Shown here: positions 44,912 through 53,212 of the stretch, one piece after another
Layout: the number at the start of each line of letters is the position of its first letter
Position numbering within the stretch: the stretch's first letter is position 1
NCBI RefSeq assembly: GCF_900142465.1
Contig: NZ_FRAX01000007.1
Location: 1-64,000 of the forward strand
DNA: 64,000 bases
DNA from: Fibrobacter sp. UWH6
Lineage (GTDB): Bacteria > Fibrobacterota > Fibrobacteria > Fibrobacterales > Fibrobacteraceae
Direction: 5' to 3'
Translations under genes and position numbers: made by a program
Notes under the pieces: model-generated
The model's database searches: none
What the model saw: the letters and a program-made list of their open reading frames with translations, nothing else
Told to the model about the DNA's origin: nothing

Positions 44912-45616
44912 ATGGAATACATCGCAATCGCTCTCTCACTCGTTGCAGTGATCTTGAGCATCGTTATCCTGACTAAGGTTAACAAGCTCCTTACTATGCT
45001 TCGTACCCCGATTTTCAAGAAGCTCACCCCCGACATGAACCTGAAGCCGGGCGCACGCCGCCCCGTTAACGCTCAGGAAATGGCTCAGCGCGGTGAACGC
45101 AACAACAAGGAAAATCGCCAGAAGGAAAATAAGGAACGTCCTGCAAAGGAAAACCGCGAAAATCGCGAAAACAAGGCCGCCAACGCTGCACAGCCGGCTG
45201 CCCGTAATGAACAGCGTGAACAGCGCGCTGAACGCAACGAACGTGGCAACCGCCGCGACCGTCGCGAAGGCCGCCCGGAACGTCCCCGTCGTGAATTCAA
45301 CGCCGCCGCTGCAGCTCCTGCCGCAGAAGCCGCCGCTCCCGTAGCTGCCGCTACCGAAGCTGCTGCACCGGTCGCCGCTGAAGCTCCTGTTGCTGAACGC
45401 CGTCCCCTCGCTCCTCGCATCCCGGTTGAAACTCCGGCCGCTCCCGCAGCACCCGCAGTTGAAGCCCCCGCCGCAGCTCCCGCAGCTGTTGCAGCACCGG
45501 TTGTGAACGAAGCTGATATTGCTCCGGTTGAAACCACTTTCGATCCGTCCAAGGTTCGCTATGGCCGCCGCAACGTGATCAAGAAGGCTCCGGAACTGGC
45601 TGACGACGAAGCTTAA
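44912..45616 (+). CDS. Membrane-anchored Arg/Glu- and Ala/Pro-rich protein
   Basis: The 234 residues start with one membrane helix (about 3-22). A short conserved-looking segment follows (MLRTPIFKKLTPDM), then a highly charged Arg/Asn/Glu/Lys stretch (about 55-130), an Ala/Pro-rich stretch (about 130-205) and a C-terminal patch (TFDPSKVRYGRRNVIKK). The middle is probably disordered; the Arg-rich part could bind RNA or other polyanions. GAGGTG precedes the ATG. No family was recognised. Strong C/G-ending codon bias suggests good expression. Confidence 0.75.
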   Translation: MEYIAIALSLVAVILSIVILTKVNKLLTMLRTPIFKKLTPDMNLKPGARRPVNAQEMAQRGERNNKENRQKENKERPAKENRENRENKAANAAQPAARNEQREQRAERNERGNRRDRREGRPERPRREFNAAAAAPAAEAAAPVAAATEAAAPVAAEAPVAERRPLAPRIPVETPAAPAAPAVEAPAAAPAAVAAPVVNEADIAPVETTFDPSKVRYGRRNVIKKAPELADDEA

Positions 45617-45640
45617 TTAGCTTGGCTCAAAGCATTAAAA

Positions 45641-45672
45641 AATCCTCCGCAGAAATGCGGGGGATTTTTTTA
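45641..45672 (+). terminator. Strong rho-independent terminator
   Basis: AATCCTCCGCA and TGCGGGGGATT form an 11-position stem with a GAA loop, followed by T6. Confidence 0.88.
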
Positions 45673-45905
45673 ATTACGAATTACGAGATACGAGTTATGA
45701 GATATTTGTCTGCGTTTGTCATCCTGAGCGGAGCGAAGGATCTAGTGGCGCAGACTCAAATTATGAGATACGAACTGTGAGTAATGAGCTGTGAGCTAAA
45801 GTAAGGCGCCTTCGGCGCGATTATCTAGCTCAAAGGAGCCGAAGGCTCCGTCCTCATGCCAGAAAGCGAGCTTTGCGAGCGCCCTCATACCTAGAACCTC
45901 GTTCC
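45671..45905. repeat. Composite repeat region between two genes
   Basis: It holds in order: ATTACGA/TTATGAG-type AT-rich units (45671-45708), a REP-like copy GTCATCCTGAGCGGAGCG...GGATCT (45718-45743), more TATGAG/TGTGAG units (45762-45797), three GC-rich mini-hairpins (GGCGCCTTCGGCGC, GGAGCCGAAGGCTCC, GCGAGCTTTGCGAGC), and a heptad array TCATACC TAGAACC TCGTTCC (45885-45905) abutting the rpiA stop. No gene is seen. Confidence 0.6.
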
Positions 45906-46595
45906 TTAGAATTCGATCAGTCCCTTTTCTTCGTCGGCGAGGATTACCTTGGTTGCCATGTCGACGAACAGACCGTGACCGACGATACCGACGATGTGTT
46001 CCAGTTCGCGAGCCAGCTTGTCAGCATCAGCAATAGGAGCAAACTTGGCGTCGGCAATGAGGTTGCCAGAATCGCTAATCACCGGACCGTCCTTACCGGG
46101 AGCGCCCATACGGACCTTGACTTCGCCACCCAGCTTGGCAACGCGTTCGGTTACGACTGCGATTGCACCCGGGATGATTTCCAGAGGAACTGCGAACTTG
46201 GTACCCAGCTGGTTCACCTTCTTGCCGCTGTCTGCGATAATCACGTAGTTGTCGGTCATGGAGGCCACAATCTTTTCAAGCAGGTGAGCTGCACCGCGGC
46301 CCTTGATCAGGTTGCGGTTGTCGTCGATTTCGTCGGCACCGTCAATGACCATGTCCAGGTGAGAGACTTCGCCCATTTCCTTCAGGGGGATGCCCAGAGC
46401 GCGGCACTGCAGGGTGGTGCTCCAGCTAGTAGAAACGCCAACCACCTTGATACCTTCGGTCTTGATGCGTTCTGCCAGGCGGTTTACCATGTGGGCTGCG
46501 GTGCTTCCAGTGCCAAGACCGACGGTCATGCCGTCCTTGATCATGTCAGCGGCGCGTACGCCTGCGGCTTTCTTCAGTTCATCCATGTTGGCCAT
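45906..46595 (-). CDS. rpiA: Ribose-5-phosphate isomerase A
   Basis: RpiA interconverts ribose-5-phosphate and ribulose-5-phosphate in the pentose phosphate pathway. The 229 residues show VGLGTGSTAAHMVNRLAE (phosphate loop), VIDGADEIDDNRNLIKGRG with the catalytic Asp/Glu and Lys region, and DNYVIIADSGKKV. The ATG at 46595 has AGGAG 8 bases upstream and overlaps the preceding stop (TAATG); an ATG three codons earlier is too close to that site. It forms a coupled pair with the SlyD-like gene. Confidence 0.95.
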   Translation of the reverse strand: MANMDELKKAAGVRAADMIKDGMTVGLGTGSTAAHMVNRLAERIKTEGIKVVGVSTSWSTTLQCRALGIPLKEMGEVSHLDMVIDGADEIDDNRNLIKGRGAAHLLEKIVASMTDNYVIIADSGKKVNQLGTKFAVPLEIIPGAIAVVTERVAKLGGEVKVRMGAPGKDGPVISDSGNLIADAKFAPIADADKLARELEHIVGIVGHGLFVDMATKVILADEEKGLIEF

Positions 46596-47224
46596 TATCG
46601 CCATCTCCTGTTGAAATTATCGGGGTTGTTAAGATCGTCGCCGAATTCGTCGAACTCATCCTGTTCGTCAAATTCGTCCTTATCGGGAAATCCTGATTCC
46701 AGTTCGGTAAAGCTGGGGGATTCTACGGCAACGACCTGCACGTCAAAGGTCAGGTCCTTACCGGCAAAGGGGTGGTTGCCGTCTACGATTACGGTTTCCT
46801 TGCGGATTTCCTTGATGGTGTATATACCGTCAGCTTCGTTATCGTCGTCGCTGTCCAGGTTCAGTCCATCTACAAATTCGTCGGCCGTTTCGGGTAACTG
46901 GAACTCACGGATGTCTTCATCCTGATACATTTCCAGTTCCATGCCCAGCCAGATTTCACCAATTTCTTTCAGTTCGTCCTTAGGGACTTCCAGGATCAAG
47001 TCATCGCGGAAAAGACCGTAGCCGAGATTCGCGTCAATGTCGATTGTGAATTTCTCGCCAACGCGGCGACCATTCAAGGCACTCTCCAGACCGGGGATAA
47101 TGTTGTTGTACCCATGAATGTACACGAAGGGGTGGGATGCCGGCACTTCTTCCAGAATCTTTCCGGACCTTTCCATTAAAGTGTAGGCAATGCTGACCTT
47201 CAGCTTGTCTTGAACAATTTCCAT
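46595..47224 (-). CDS. SlyD-like FKBP-type peptidyl-prolyl isomerase
   Basis: The 209 residues match the SlyD class: VSIAYTLMERSGKILEEV, the FKBP core HPFVYIHGYNNIIPGLESALNG, and the inserted-flap chaperone domain (about 70-150). The flap carries an extra acidic stretch (LDSDDDNEADG). The C-terminus is acidic (DEFDEQDEFDEFGDD), without the His-rich metal tail of enterobacterial SlyD. It aids folding in the cytoplasm. The ATG at 47224 is preferred over a TTG nine bases upstream. Its stop overlaps the rpiA start. Confidence 0.9.
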   Translation of the reverse strand: MEIVQDKLKVSIAYTLMERSGKILEEVPASHPFVYIHGYNNIIPGLESALNGRRVGEKFTIDIDANLGYGLFRDDLILEVPKDELKEIGEIWLGMELEMYQDEDIREFQLPETADEFVDGLNLDSDDDNEADGIYTIKEIRKETVIVDGNHPFAGKDLTFDVQVVAVESPSFTELESGFPDKDEFDEQDEFDEFGDDLNNPDNFNRRWR

Positions 47225-47368
47225 ACGACGCAAAAATAGTAAATAGAGCCGTATTTTTAAATGCGTATGACGTTTAAGGCCTTAGCTTTGTAGAAAAGAA
47301 AACTTAATTTTTGCTTTTCTCGCCACCTAATTCTCTCATATTTCTTCTTTTTTATTTAAATTAGGCTC

Positions 47369-48097
47369 ATGCTTTACGGAATTTGCTCTGATATCCATTC
47401 TAACGCCGAAGCTTTCAAGGCTGTGCTCCAGTCCATGGAAGATAATGGTGTAGATCGGAAGGTTTGTCTTGGTGATTTGGTGGGGTACGGCGCAGACCCC
47501 GATGAATGTGTAGCCCTGGCTCGTGAAAATATGGACATCTGCATTATCGGTAATCACGATAGTGTCGCCATCAAGCACGAATCCAGCGAAGGCTTTAACC
47601 CCTATGCCAAGCAGGCTATCGAATGGACCCAGACCCACCTTTCCAAGGAATCTGTGGAATACATGCGCAGCCTGACCTACATCCGTGAAGAAAACGATAT
47701 TTGCTTCGTTCACGCATCGCCCCTGAGCCCTGCAGACTGGGTCTATGTGACAGAACTGGAAGATGCTCTGGACGCCTTCGATCATTTTTCTGGCCGCTAC
47801 TGTTTTGTGGGACATACCCATAGCCCGGTTATCGTGGCAAGCCGCCCCATGGCCATTCCCAAGATTCTGGATGAATACGAATATACCATCGAGAATACGG
47901 AACGTCTGCTGGTGAACGTCGGCAGTGTGGGGCAGCCTCGTGACCGCGATCCCCGTTCCTGCTGGTGCCTGCTGGATACCGAAACCAAGTGCGTGCGCAT
48001 CATCCGCGTGGATTACGACATCGCCAAGACCCAGGAACGCATGCGCAAGCAGGGAATGGCAAACTTCCTGATCGACCGCTTGTCAGTTGGAAGATAG
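47369..48097 (+). CDS. Calcineurin-like metallophosphoesterase
   Basis: The 242 residues have the full set of metal-site motifs: SDIHSN (residues 7-12), GDLVGYG (about 35), GNHD (about 61), HAS (about 115) and GHTHSP (about 147). Proteins of this size include phosphodiesterases and phosphoprotein phosphatases; the substrate cannot be told. The C-terminal part (VNVGSVGQPRDRDPRSCW) is typical of the YfcE/diadenosine-like group. rlmH follows 8 bases later on the same strand. Confidence 0.88.
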   Translation: MLYGICSDIHSNAEAFKAVLQSMEDNGVDRKVCLGDLVGYGADPDECVALARENMDICIIGNHDSVAIKHESSEGFNPYAKQAIEWTQTHLSKESVEYMRSLTYIREENDICFVHASPLSPADWVYVTELEDALDAFDHFSGRYCFVGHTHSPVIVASRPMAIPKILDEYEYTIENTERLLVNVGSVGQPRDRDPRSCWCLLDTETKCVRIIRVDYDIAKTQERMRKQGMANFLIDRLSVGR

Positions 48098-48105
48098 TAG
48101 CCTCC

Positions 48106-48567
48106 ATGAAATGGGTTCTCGCAGTTTTTGGTAAGGCAGGTTCGCCTTTTGTTGCCGACGAAGTCGACAAGTACGTCAAGCGTCTCCGTGGGGGAGCCAT
48201 CCCTCTGGAAGTCGTGGAACTCAAGGAATCGAAGCTGGACGACCGAAACCAGTCCCTGGCGCAGGAAGCAGCCCTTTTCGAGAAGAAATTCCCCAAGAGC
48301 GATTTCAAGCGGATCATTCTTTCTGAAGAGGGGAAGCTGATGGACACGGTCAAACTATCTGACACGCTCCGTGACCGCTTCCCGGGAAATGTGGTATTTC
48401 TGATCGGTTCCGCATACGGTATAGACGAGAATCTGAAGAAAACCGCCGATATGCTGTTGAGCCTGTCTCCTCTGACTTTTACCCACGACCATGCCCGAAT
48501 CATCTTTGCGGAACAGCTCTACCGGGCCCAGATGGTGATGCAAAATCACCCGTACCACCACAGGTAG
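48106..48567 (+). CDS. rlmH: 23S rRNA (pseudouridine1915-N3)-methyltransferase RlmH
   Basis: RlmH methylates pseudouridine 1915 in helix 69 of 23S rRNA. The 153-residue SPOUT protein shows LDDRNQSLAQEAALF, LSEEGKLMDTVKLSDTL, VVFLIGSAYGIDENL (AdoMet knot) and the C-terminal RIIFAEQLYRAQMVMQNHPYHH ending in place of the usual Y-H-R, with one extra residue. The ATG at 48106 starts at the conserved N-terminus; the longer frame overlaps the phosphoesterase gene. Confidence 0.93.
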   Translation: MKWVLAVFGKAGSPFVADEVDKYVKRLRGGAIPLEVVELKESKLDDRNQSLAQEAALFEKKFPKSDFKRIILSEEGKLMDTVKLSDTLRDRFPGNVVFLIGSAYGIDENLKKTADMLLSLSPLTFTHDHARIIFAEQLYRAQMVMQNHPYHHR

Positions 48568-48667
48568 TGGCTGGACCATACAGGTTGTAATAAAAATATC
48601 TGTTTTTCGGGGTATTTTTGTATAGTTAGATGTTCTGAACCCGACGTAATCATCTATATTCTTGTCC

Positions 48668-49777
48668 ATGGGTTCCGAATATTATGACAATCATTTCTCG
48701 TATTTTCTAGACAACAACGAAAAAAGGATGAATGGCATTTTTTGCCGAATCCTCTGGTATTGCTGCCTTGTTTCTCCGACGATCGCCTTAGGCGTTCTTT
48801 TTGCCGCCTTTCCTGGCGTCACTTATTGGGCCTGTCTCCAGTCTTTTTTGGTGATTTTCGTTTTCGCCATCGGCCATTCGGTGCTTTATAAGTTCAAGCC
48901 TGAAAGTTCCATTATCAAGTACATTGGACTGGTAGGTGCCTTGGTGACCATCTACGTCATGAGTATTGGCCACATGGACATCTCGCTAAGCTACTTCTTT
49001 GTGCCCATGACCAGCCTTCTGTATTGTAAGCGCAGGACTTTCGTCACCATGAGCATCCTCAGCTATTTGATGATGTTGGTCAGCAACTGGCAGATTTCAG
49101 AATTCGAGGCCAGCGCCCTTGCTAATCCGGATGCCGTCGAATGGTTTGTTACCCACATTGACGGAATGACCATCGAGTTCGTGGTGATGTTCGTAAGTGG
49201 CTTCTTTATTAACAAGGCCATGGTTAAGCACCTGAAGACCATGTACAGTAATGAAGTGAATATCAATAAGAGTGAGCATTCCGCCTACACAGATCAGCTA
49301 ACTGGATTGTGGAACCGCAGGTACATGGAACGCGCCTTTGACAAGTTCATGGTGGTTCAGCACAATTCCGGAGCCATGCTGGTGGTGGATATGGACCATA
49401 TGAAGGTGGTGAATGACTCTTATGGACATCTGGAAGGGGATAGGGCCATTAAGTTGTTCGCAAACATCTTGCAGAAGACTTTTGACAAGTCTGAATCCGT
49501 GACCATCTGCCGTTTCGGCGGTGATGAATTCGTGGTGCTCTTGCCCAACGTGAAGAGCATGGCCGATTTGACCTTGTGCATCAGCCATCTGATTTCTAAT
49601 TCCGACGAAGCTTTCTGCAACGACGAAAAATTGAATGTCATCAATATTTCGATAGGGGCGGCCTTTGCAAACGACCTGGATATGAACTATCAGGCCCTAT
49701 TTGATCGCGCAGACAAGGCCCTTTATGATGTGAAAAAGTCAGGTCGTAACAGCTACCAGATTTACACCGAGATGTAA
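48668..49777 (+). CDS. Membrane-bound diguanylate cyclase (GGDEF)
   Basis: The product (369 residues) starts with about five or six membrane helices (about 28-180). The GGDEF domain (about 205-369) follows, with YTDQLTGLWNRRYME, VVDMDHMKVVNDSYGHLEGD and the active site RFGGDEFVVLL. It should make cyclic di-GMP. The upstream RxxD inhibitory site is missing (SESV in its place), so product inhibition may be weak. No EAL domain is present. An in-frame TTG six bases earlier is an alternative start; neither has a strong ribosome binding site. Confidence 0.9.
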   Translation: MGSEYYDNHFSYFLDNNEKRMNGIFCRILWYCCLVSPTIALGVLFAAFPGVTYWACLQSFLVIFVFAIGHSVLYKFKPESSIIKYIGLVGALVTIYVMSIGHMDISLSYFFVPMTSLLYCKRRTFVTMSILSYLMMLVSNWQISEFEASALANPDAVEWFVTHIDGMTIEFVVMFVSGFFINKAMVKHLKTMYSNEVNINKSEHSAYTDQLTGLWNRRYMERAFDKFMVVQHNSGAMLVVDMDHMKVVNDSYGHLEGDRAIKLFANILQKTFDKSESVTICRFGGDEFVVLLPNVKSMADLTLCISHLISNSDEAFCNDEKLNVINISIGAAFANDLDMNYQALFDRADKALYDVKKSGRNSYQIYTEM

Positions 49778-49811
49778 TAAACAGTTAAAAGCCCTGTCAA
49801 ATTTAAGGAGA

Positions 49812-49836
49812 ACAGTCGAGGTGTCGGCTGTTTTTT
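49812..49836 (+). terminator. Terminator of the GGDEF gene
   Basis: ACAGTCG and CGGCTGT (one G-T pair) with a 6-base loop are followed by T6. Confidence 0.7.
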
Positions 49837-49886
49837 CTATCTTTACCGCCGCAAAAAAATGAACCCTAATTCTTGAGTTCCTGGCT

Positions 49887-49914
49887 TCAAACCTTTTGCC
49901 TTGAACCTAGAGCC
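49887..49914. repeat. Degenerate heptad array upstream of prfC
   Basis: TCAAACC, TTTTGCC, TTGAACC and TAGAGCC lie in a strict 7-base period and end 5 bases before the prfC ATG. They occupy the place where a ribosome binding site would be expected. Confidence 0.5.
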
Positions 49915-49919
49915 TTTTT

Positions 49920-51485
49920 ATGAACGAAGAAATTTCTAAACGCCGCACTTTCGCCATCGTTAGCCATCCTGACGCTGGTAAGACAACCATTACCGAAAAG
50001 TTCCTGTGGTACGGCAACGTGATCCGTGAAGCAGGCCATGTTCGTGCCAAGTCCAACCGCAGCTACACGGTTTCTGACTGGATGAAGATCGAACAGCAGC
50101 GTGGTATTTCTGTTTCCAGTTCCGTTCTGAATTTCCCCTTCGAAGGTTGCATGTTCAACCTGGTGGATACCCCGGGGCATCAGGACTTCTGCGAAGATAC
50201 TTACCGCGCCCTGACCGCTGTGGACGCCGCCCTGGTGCTTATCGATAGCGTGAACGGCGTAGAAAAGCAGACCATCCGCCTCATGAACGTGTGTCGCATG
50301 CGCCACACTCCGATTATCACCTTCATCAACAAGATGGACCTTGATGGTCGCCATGTGCTGGACCTGCTGGATGAAATCGAAAATGTCCTGAAGATCAAGG
50401 TGGCTCCCTTTACTCTGCCCATTGGCGTGGGTAAGCTTTTCAAGGGTGTGTACTGCATCGCCGACAATACCTTCCATACTTTTAACAAGGAAGAAGGGGA
50501 GCAGCAGCTTATCCAGATGACTGGTCCCGATGATCCCCGCCTGGTTGAAATGTGCGGCGAGAACTGGGTGGAACAGTTCAAGGAAGAATACGAAATGGTC
50601 ACTGGCGCTATGGATCCGTTTGACCACGAAAAGTTCCTGAAGGGGGAGATGTGCCCCGTGTTCTTTGGCAGTGCCGTGAACAACTTCGGTGTACGTCAGC
50701 TGTTGAACGCCTTTGCTCAGTTGGCTCCTCCTCCCATGATCCGCGATACCGACAAGCGTCCTGTGGATCCGGGTGAAGATGCTTTTAGCGCATTTGTGTT
50801 TAAGATCCAGGCTAACATGGACCCCAAGCACCGTGACCGTACCGCATTCCTGCGTATCTGCTCCGGTAGCTTTACCCGTGGCGAAAAGGTTTTCCATGTG
50901 CGTACCGGCCGAGAAATCCGTCTGGCTGCTCCTACCGCATTCCTGGCCAAGGACAAGGAAGTCATTGACAATGCCTGGGCAGGCGACATCGTGGGTATTA
51001 ACGACCCCGGTCTGTTCCGCATCGGCGATACTCTGACCGATGGTGAAAAGATGAGCTACACCGGCATTCCTGACTTCGCTCCGGAACATTTTGCCCGCGT
51101 CACCCTCCTGAACCCGCTGAAGTCCAAGCAGATGGCCAAGGGCCTGGCTGAACTTTCTGAAGAAGGTGCTACCCAGCTTTATGAACCTATGAAGTCCGCT
51201 ATTCCGGTGATCGGTGTGGTGGGTGAACTGCAGTTCGACGTGCTGAAGTTCCGTCTCCAGAGTGAATACGGCGCTGACGTTTCTTTGGATCGCGTACCCG
51301 CTCACGGTATCCGCTGGGTCTCCGGCCCCGAAAAGGACGTGAACAAGTTCGCTGAAGAATATGCCATGGACTGCATGCTGGACAAGGAACGCAACTTAGT
51401 TTGTCTGTTCCCCAACGAATATCGTCTGAATCTGGCTATCAAGAATTACGAAAACTTGACCTTCGCAGAAACCTCCCAGGGATAG
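49920..51485 (+). CDS. prfC: Peptide chain release factor 3
   Basis: RF3 is the GTPase that recycles RF1/RF2 from the ribosome. The 521 residues have G1 SHPDAGKTT (about 15), the G2 region with QRGISVSSSV, G3 DTPGHQDF, G4 NKMD and the later domains with SGSFTRGEKVFHVRTGRE and GELQFDVLKFRLQSEYG. The length is normal. No clear Shine-Dalgarno sequence is present, only AGAG inside the heptad array. Both prfB and prfC in this window carry that array directly upstream. Confidence 0.95.
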   Translation: MNEEISKRRTFAIVSHPDAGKTTITEKFLWYGNVIREAGHVRAKSNRSYTVSDWMKIEQQRGISVSSSVLNFPFEGCMFNLVDTPGHQDFCEDTYRALTAVDAALVLIDSVNGVEKQTIRLMNVCRMRHTPIITFINKMDLDGRHVLDLLDEIENVLKIKVAPFTLPIGVGKLFKGVYCIADNTFHTFNKEEGEQQLIQMTGPDDPRLVEMCGENWVEQFKEEYEMVTGAMDPFDHEKFLKGEMCPVFFGSAVNNFGVRQLLNAFAQLAPPPMIRDTDKRPVDPGEDAFSAFVFKIQANMDPKHRDRTAFLRICSGSFTRGEKVFHVRTGREIRLAAPTAFLAKDKEVIDNAWAGDIVGINDPGLFRIGDTLTDGEKMSYTGIPDFAPEHFARVTLLNPLKSKQMAKGLAELSEEGATQLYEPMKSAIPVIGVVGELQFDVLKFRLQSEYGADVSLDRVPAHGIRWVSGPEKDVNKFAEEYAMDCMLDKERNLVCLFPNEYRLNLAIKNYENLTFAETSQG

Positions 51486-51519
51486 TTTCAACGAATCGGC
51501 CTTCGGGTAAAAAAATTAC

Positions 51520-51551
51520 GAGATGCAGTAAATTCGCTGCATCTCTTTTTT
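51520..51551 (+). terminator. Terminator of prfC
   Basis: GAGATGCAG and CTGCATCTC form a perfect 9-bp stem with an 8-base loop, followed by T6. Confidence 0.85.
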
Positions 51552-51637
51552 AAACATCAGGCAAACACCTTGCTTTACTGTTTATTGTATGAACACATCG
51601 AAAAAAAACAAAGTTTTTTGCTAAATTTACTGCACTT

Positions 51638-53212
51638 ATGAAATGCTTTATCTATGACACCACGCTGCGCGACGGCAATCAAGATCGCAAGATTAGTCTC
51701 TCTCTGGCCGATAAAATCCAGATTACTCGAATTCTTGACTCTTTCGGTATTGATTACATTGAAGGCGGCTGGCCCAACCCGAGCAACCCCACCGACGAAG
51801 AATACTTCCGCGAAGTAAAGAAGCTGAAGCTGAAGCACGCCAAGATCGCTGCTTTCGGTAGCACTCGCCGCCCGAAGATTCTTCCCGAAAAGGATCCGCT
51901 GCTCCAGGCATTGGTGAAGTCCGAAGCTCCAGTAAAGACCATCTTCGGTAAGAGCTGGGACCTTCACGTTACAGAAGTCATTCATACTACTCTGGAAGAA
52001 AACCTGGACATGATCCAGTCTTCCATCGAATTCCTGAAGGAACATTCCAAGGAAGTTATTTACGACGCCGAACATTTCTTCGACGGTTATAAGGCCAATC
52101 CTGAATATGCCATCGAAACTTTGAAGGCTGCCGCTCTCGGTGGTGCAGACTTTATCGTTCTGTGCGATACCAACGGCGGTACCATGCCTTGGGAACTGGA
52201 AGAAATTTTTGAAGCCGTCAAGGAACATGTAGACGTACCTCTGGGCATCCATGTTCACAACGACTCCGGCCTTGCTGTGGCTAACAGCATCTACGCCGTG
52301 AAGTCCGGCGCATCCATGATTCAGGGTGTCATTAACGGTTACGGCGAACGCTGCGGTAACGCCAACCTCACCACCATCATGGCAGACCTGGTCTTCAAGA
52401 TGGGCGTGAAGTTCTTTGCCGCCAAGAAGATGGCTGGACTTCGCAAGCTGTTCCTCAGCGTCGACCAGATTGTGAATCTGGCTAGCGATGTCCGCGCTCC
52501 GTACGTGGGCGAGGCTGCCTTTGCCCATAAGGGCGGAGCACACATCGACGGCGTCATGAAGGTGTCCCGCAGTTTTGAACATGTGGACCCCCATTCCATC
52601 GGTAACGACCGCGTATTCGTCACCAGCGATCAGGCTGGCGGCTCTCTGGTTGTTGAAAAGCTGAAGGCCATCAAGCCGGGCATCGACAAGAAGGATCCCA
52701 TGGTGGCAAAGCTTTTGCTTGCCATCAAGGAAAAGGAAAACGCCGGCTGGCACTTCGACTCCGCCGAAGCCAGCTTCAAGATGCTGGTGTATCGCCAGCT
52801 GGGCATGTTCACCGCACCCTTTGAATTCATGAACTACCGCGTCACCGAAGACAAGACCCCGCAAGGTGTGTCTGTTTCCCAGGCCAGCGTCAAGCTGAAG
52901 ATTGGAGACAAGATCAGCCATCAGGTGAGCGAAGGCGACGGTCCTGTGAACGCTCTGGATGCAGCGCTGCGTAAGGCATTGCTCCCGTTCTTCCCGTATA
53001 TGGCCAAGGTCCGCCTGGACGACTTTAAGGTCCGCGTTCTGGGTTCTTCCGTCGGTTCCGACGCACTGGTCCGCGTGTGGACAACCTTCGGTGACGACAA
53101 GGAACATTGGAATGTGGCAGGTGTCAGCACCAACATCATCGAAGCCAGCTGGCTTGCCTTGATGGACGGTCTGTGCTACAAGATTTTGAAGGAAACTAAG
53201 AAATGCAAATAG
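51638..53212 (+). CDS. cimA: (R)-citramalate synthase
   Basis: The enzyme condenses pyruvate and acetyl-CoA to citramalate, the threonine-independent route to 2-oxobutyrate and isoleucine. The 524 residues show the HMGL-like start YDTTLRDGNQDRKISLSL, DYIEGGWPNPSNP (typical of the CimA branch), the metal site GIHVHNDSGLAVANS, GYGERCGNANL, and AFAHKGGAHIDGV. A LeuA dimerisation/regulatory domain follows (about 390-520), so feedback control by isoleucine is plausible. The length and GGW motif separate it from LeuA. hisD overlaps its end by 10 bases. Confidence 0.9.
   Translation: MKCFIYDTTLRDGNQDRKISLSLADKIQITRILDSFGIDYIEGGWPNPSNPTDEEYFREVKKLKLKHAKIAAFGSTRRPKILPEKDPLLQALVKSEAPVKTIFGKSWDLHVTEVIHTTLEENLDMIQSSIEFLKEHSKEVIYDAEHFFDGYKANPEYAIETLKAAALGGADFIVLCDTNGGTMPWELEEIFEAVKEHVDVPLGIHVHNDSGLAVANSIYAVKSGASMIQGVINGYGERCGNANLTTIMADLVFKMGVKFFAAKKMAGLRKLFLSVDQIVNLASDVRAPYVGEAAFAHKGGAHIDGVMKVSRSFEHVDPHSIGNDRVFVTSDQAGGSLVVEKLKAIKPGIDKKDPMVAKLLLAIKEKENAGWHFDSAEASFKMLVYRQLGMFTAPFEFMNYRVTEDKTPQGVSVSQASVKLKIGDKISHQVSEGDGPVNALDAALRKALLPFFPYMAKVRLDDFKVRVLGSSVGSDALVRVWTTFGDDKEHWNVAGVSTNIIEASWLALMDGLCYKILKETKKCK

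Noticed and set aside
44652-44951. 99-codon frame through the leader region
   Set aside because: Protein-like composition is lacking, and the stretch is better explained as hairpin-rich non-coding DNA before the real start at 44912.
45085-45552. Ala/Gly/Arg-rich antisense frame opposite 44912-45616
   Set aside because: Composition simply mirrors the low-complexity sense codons; no start signal.
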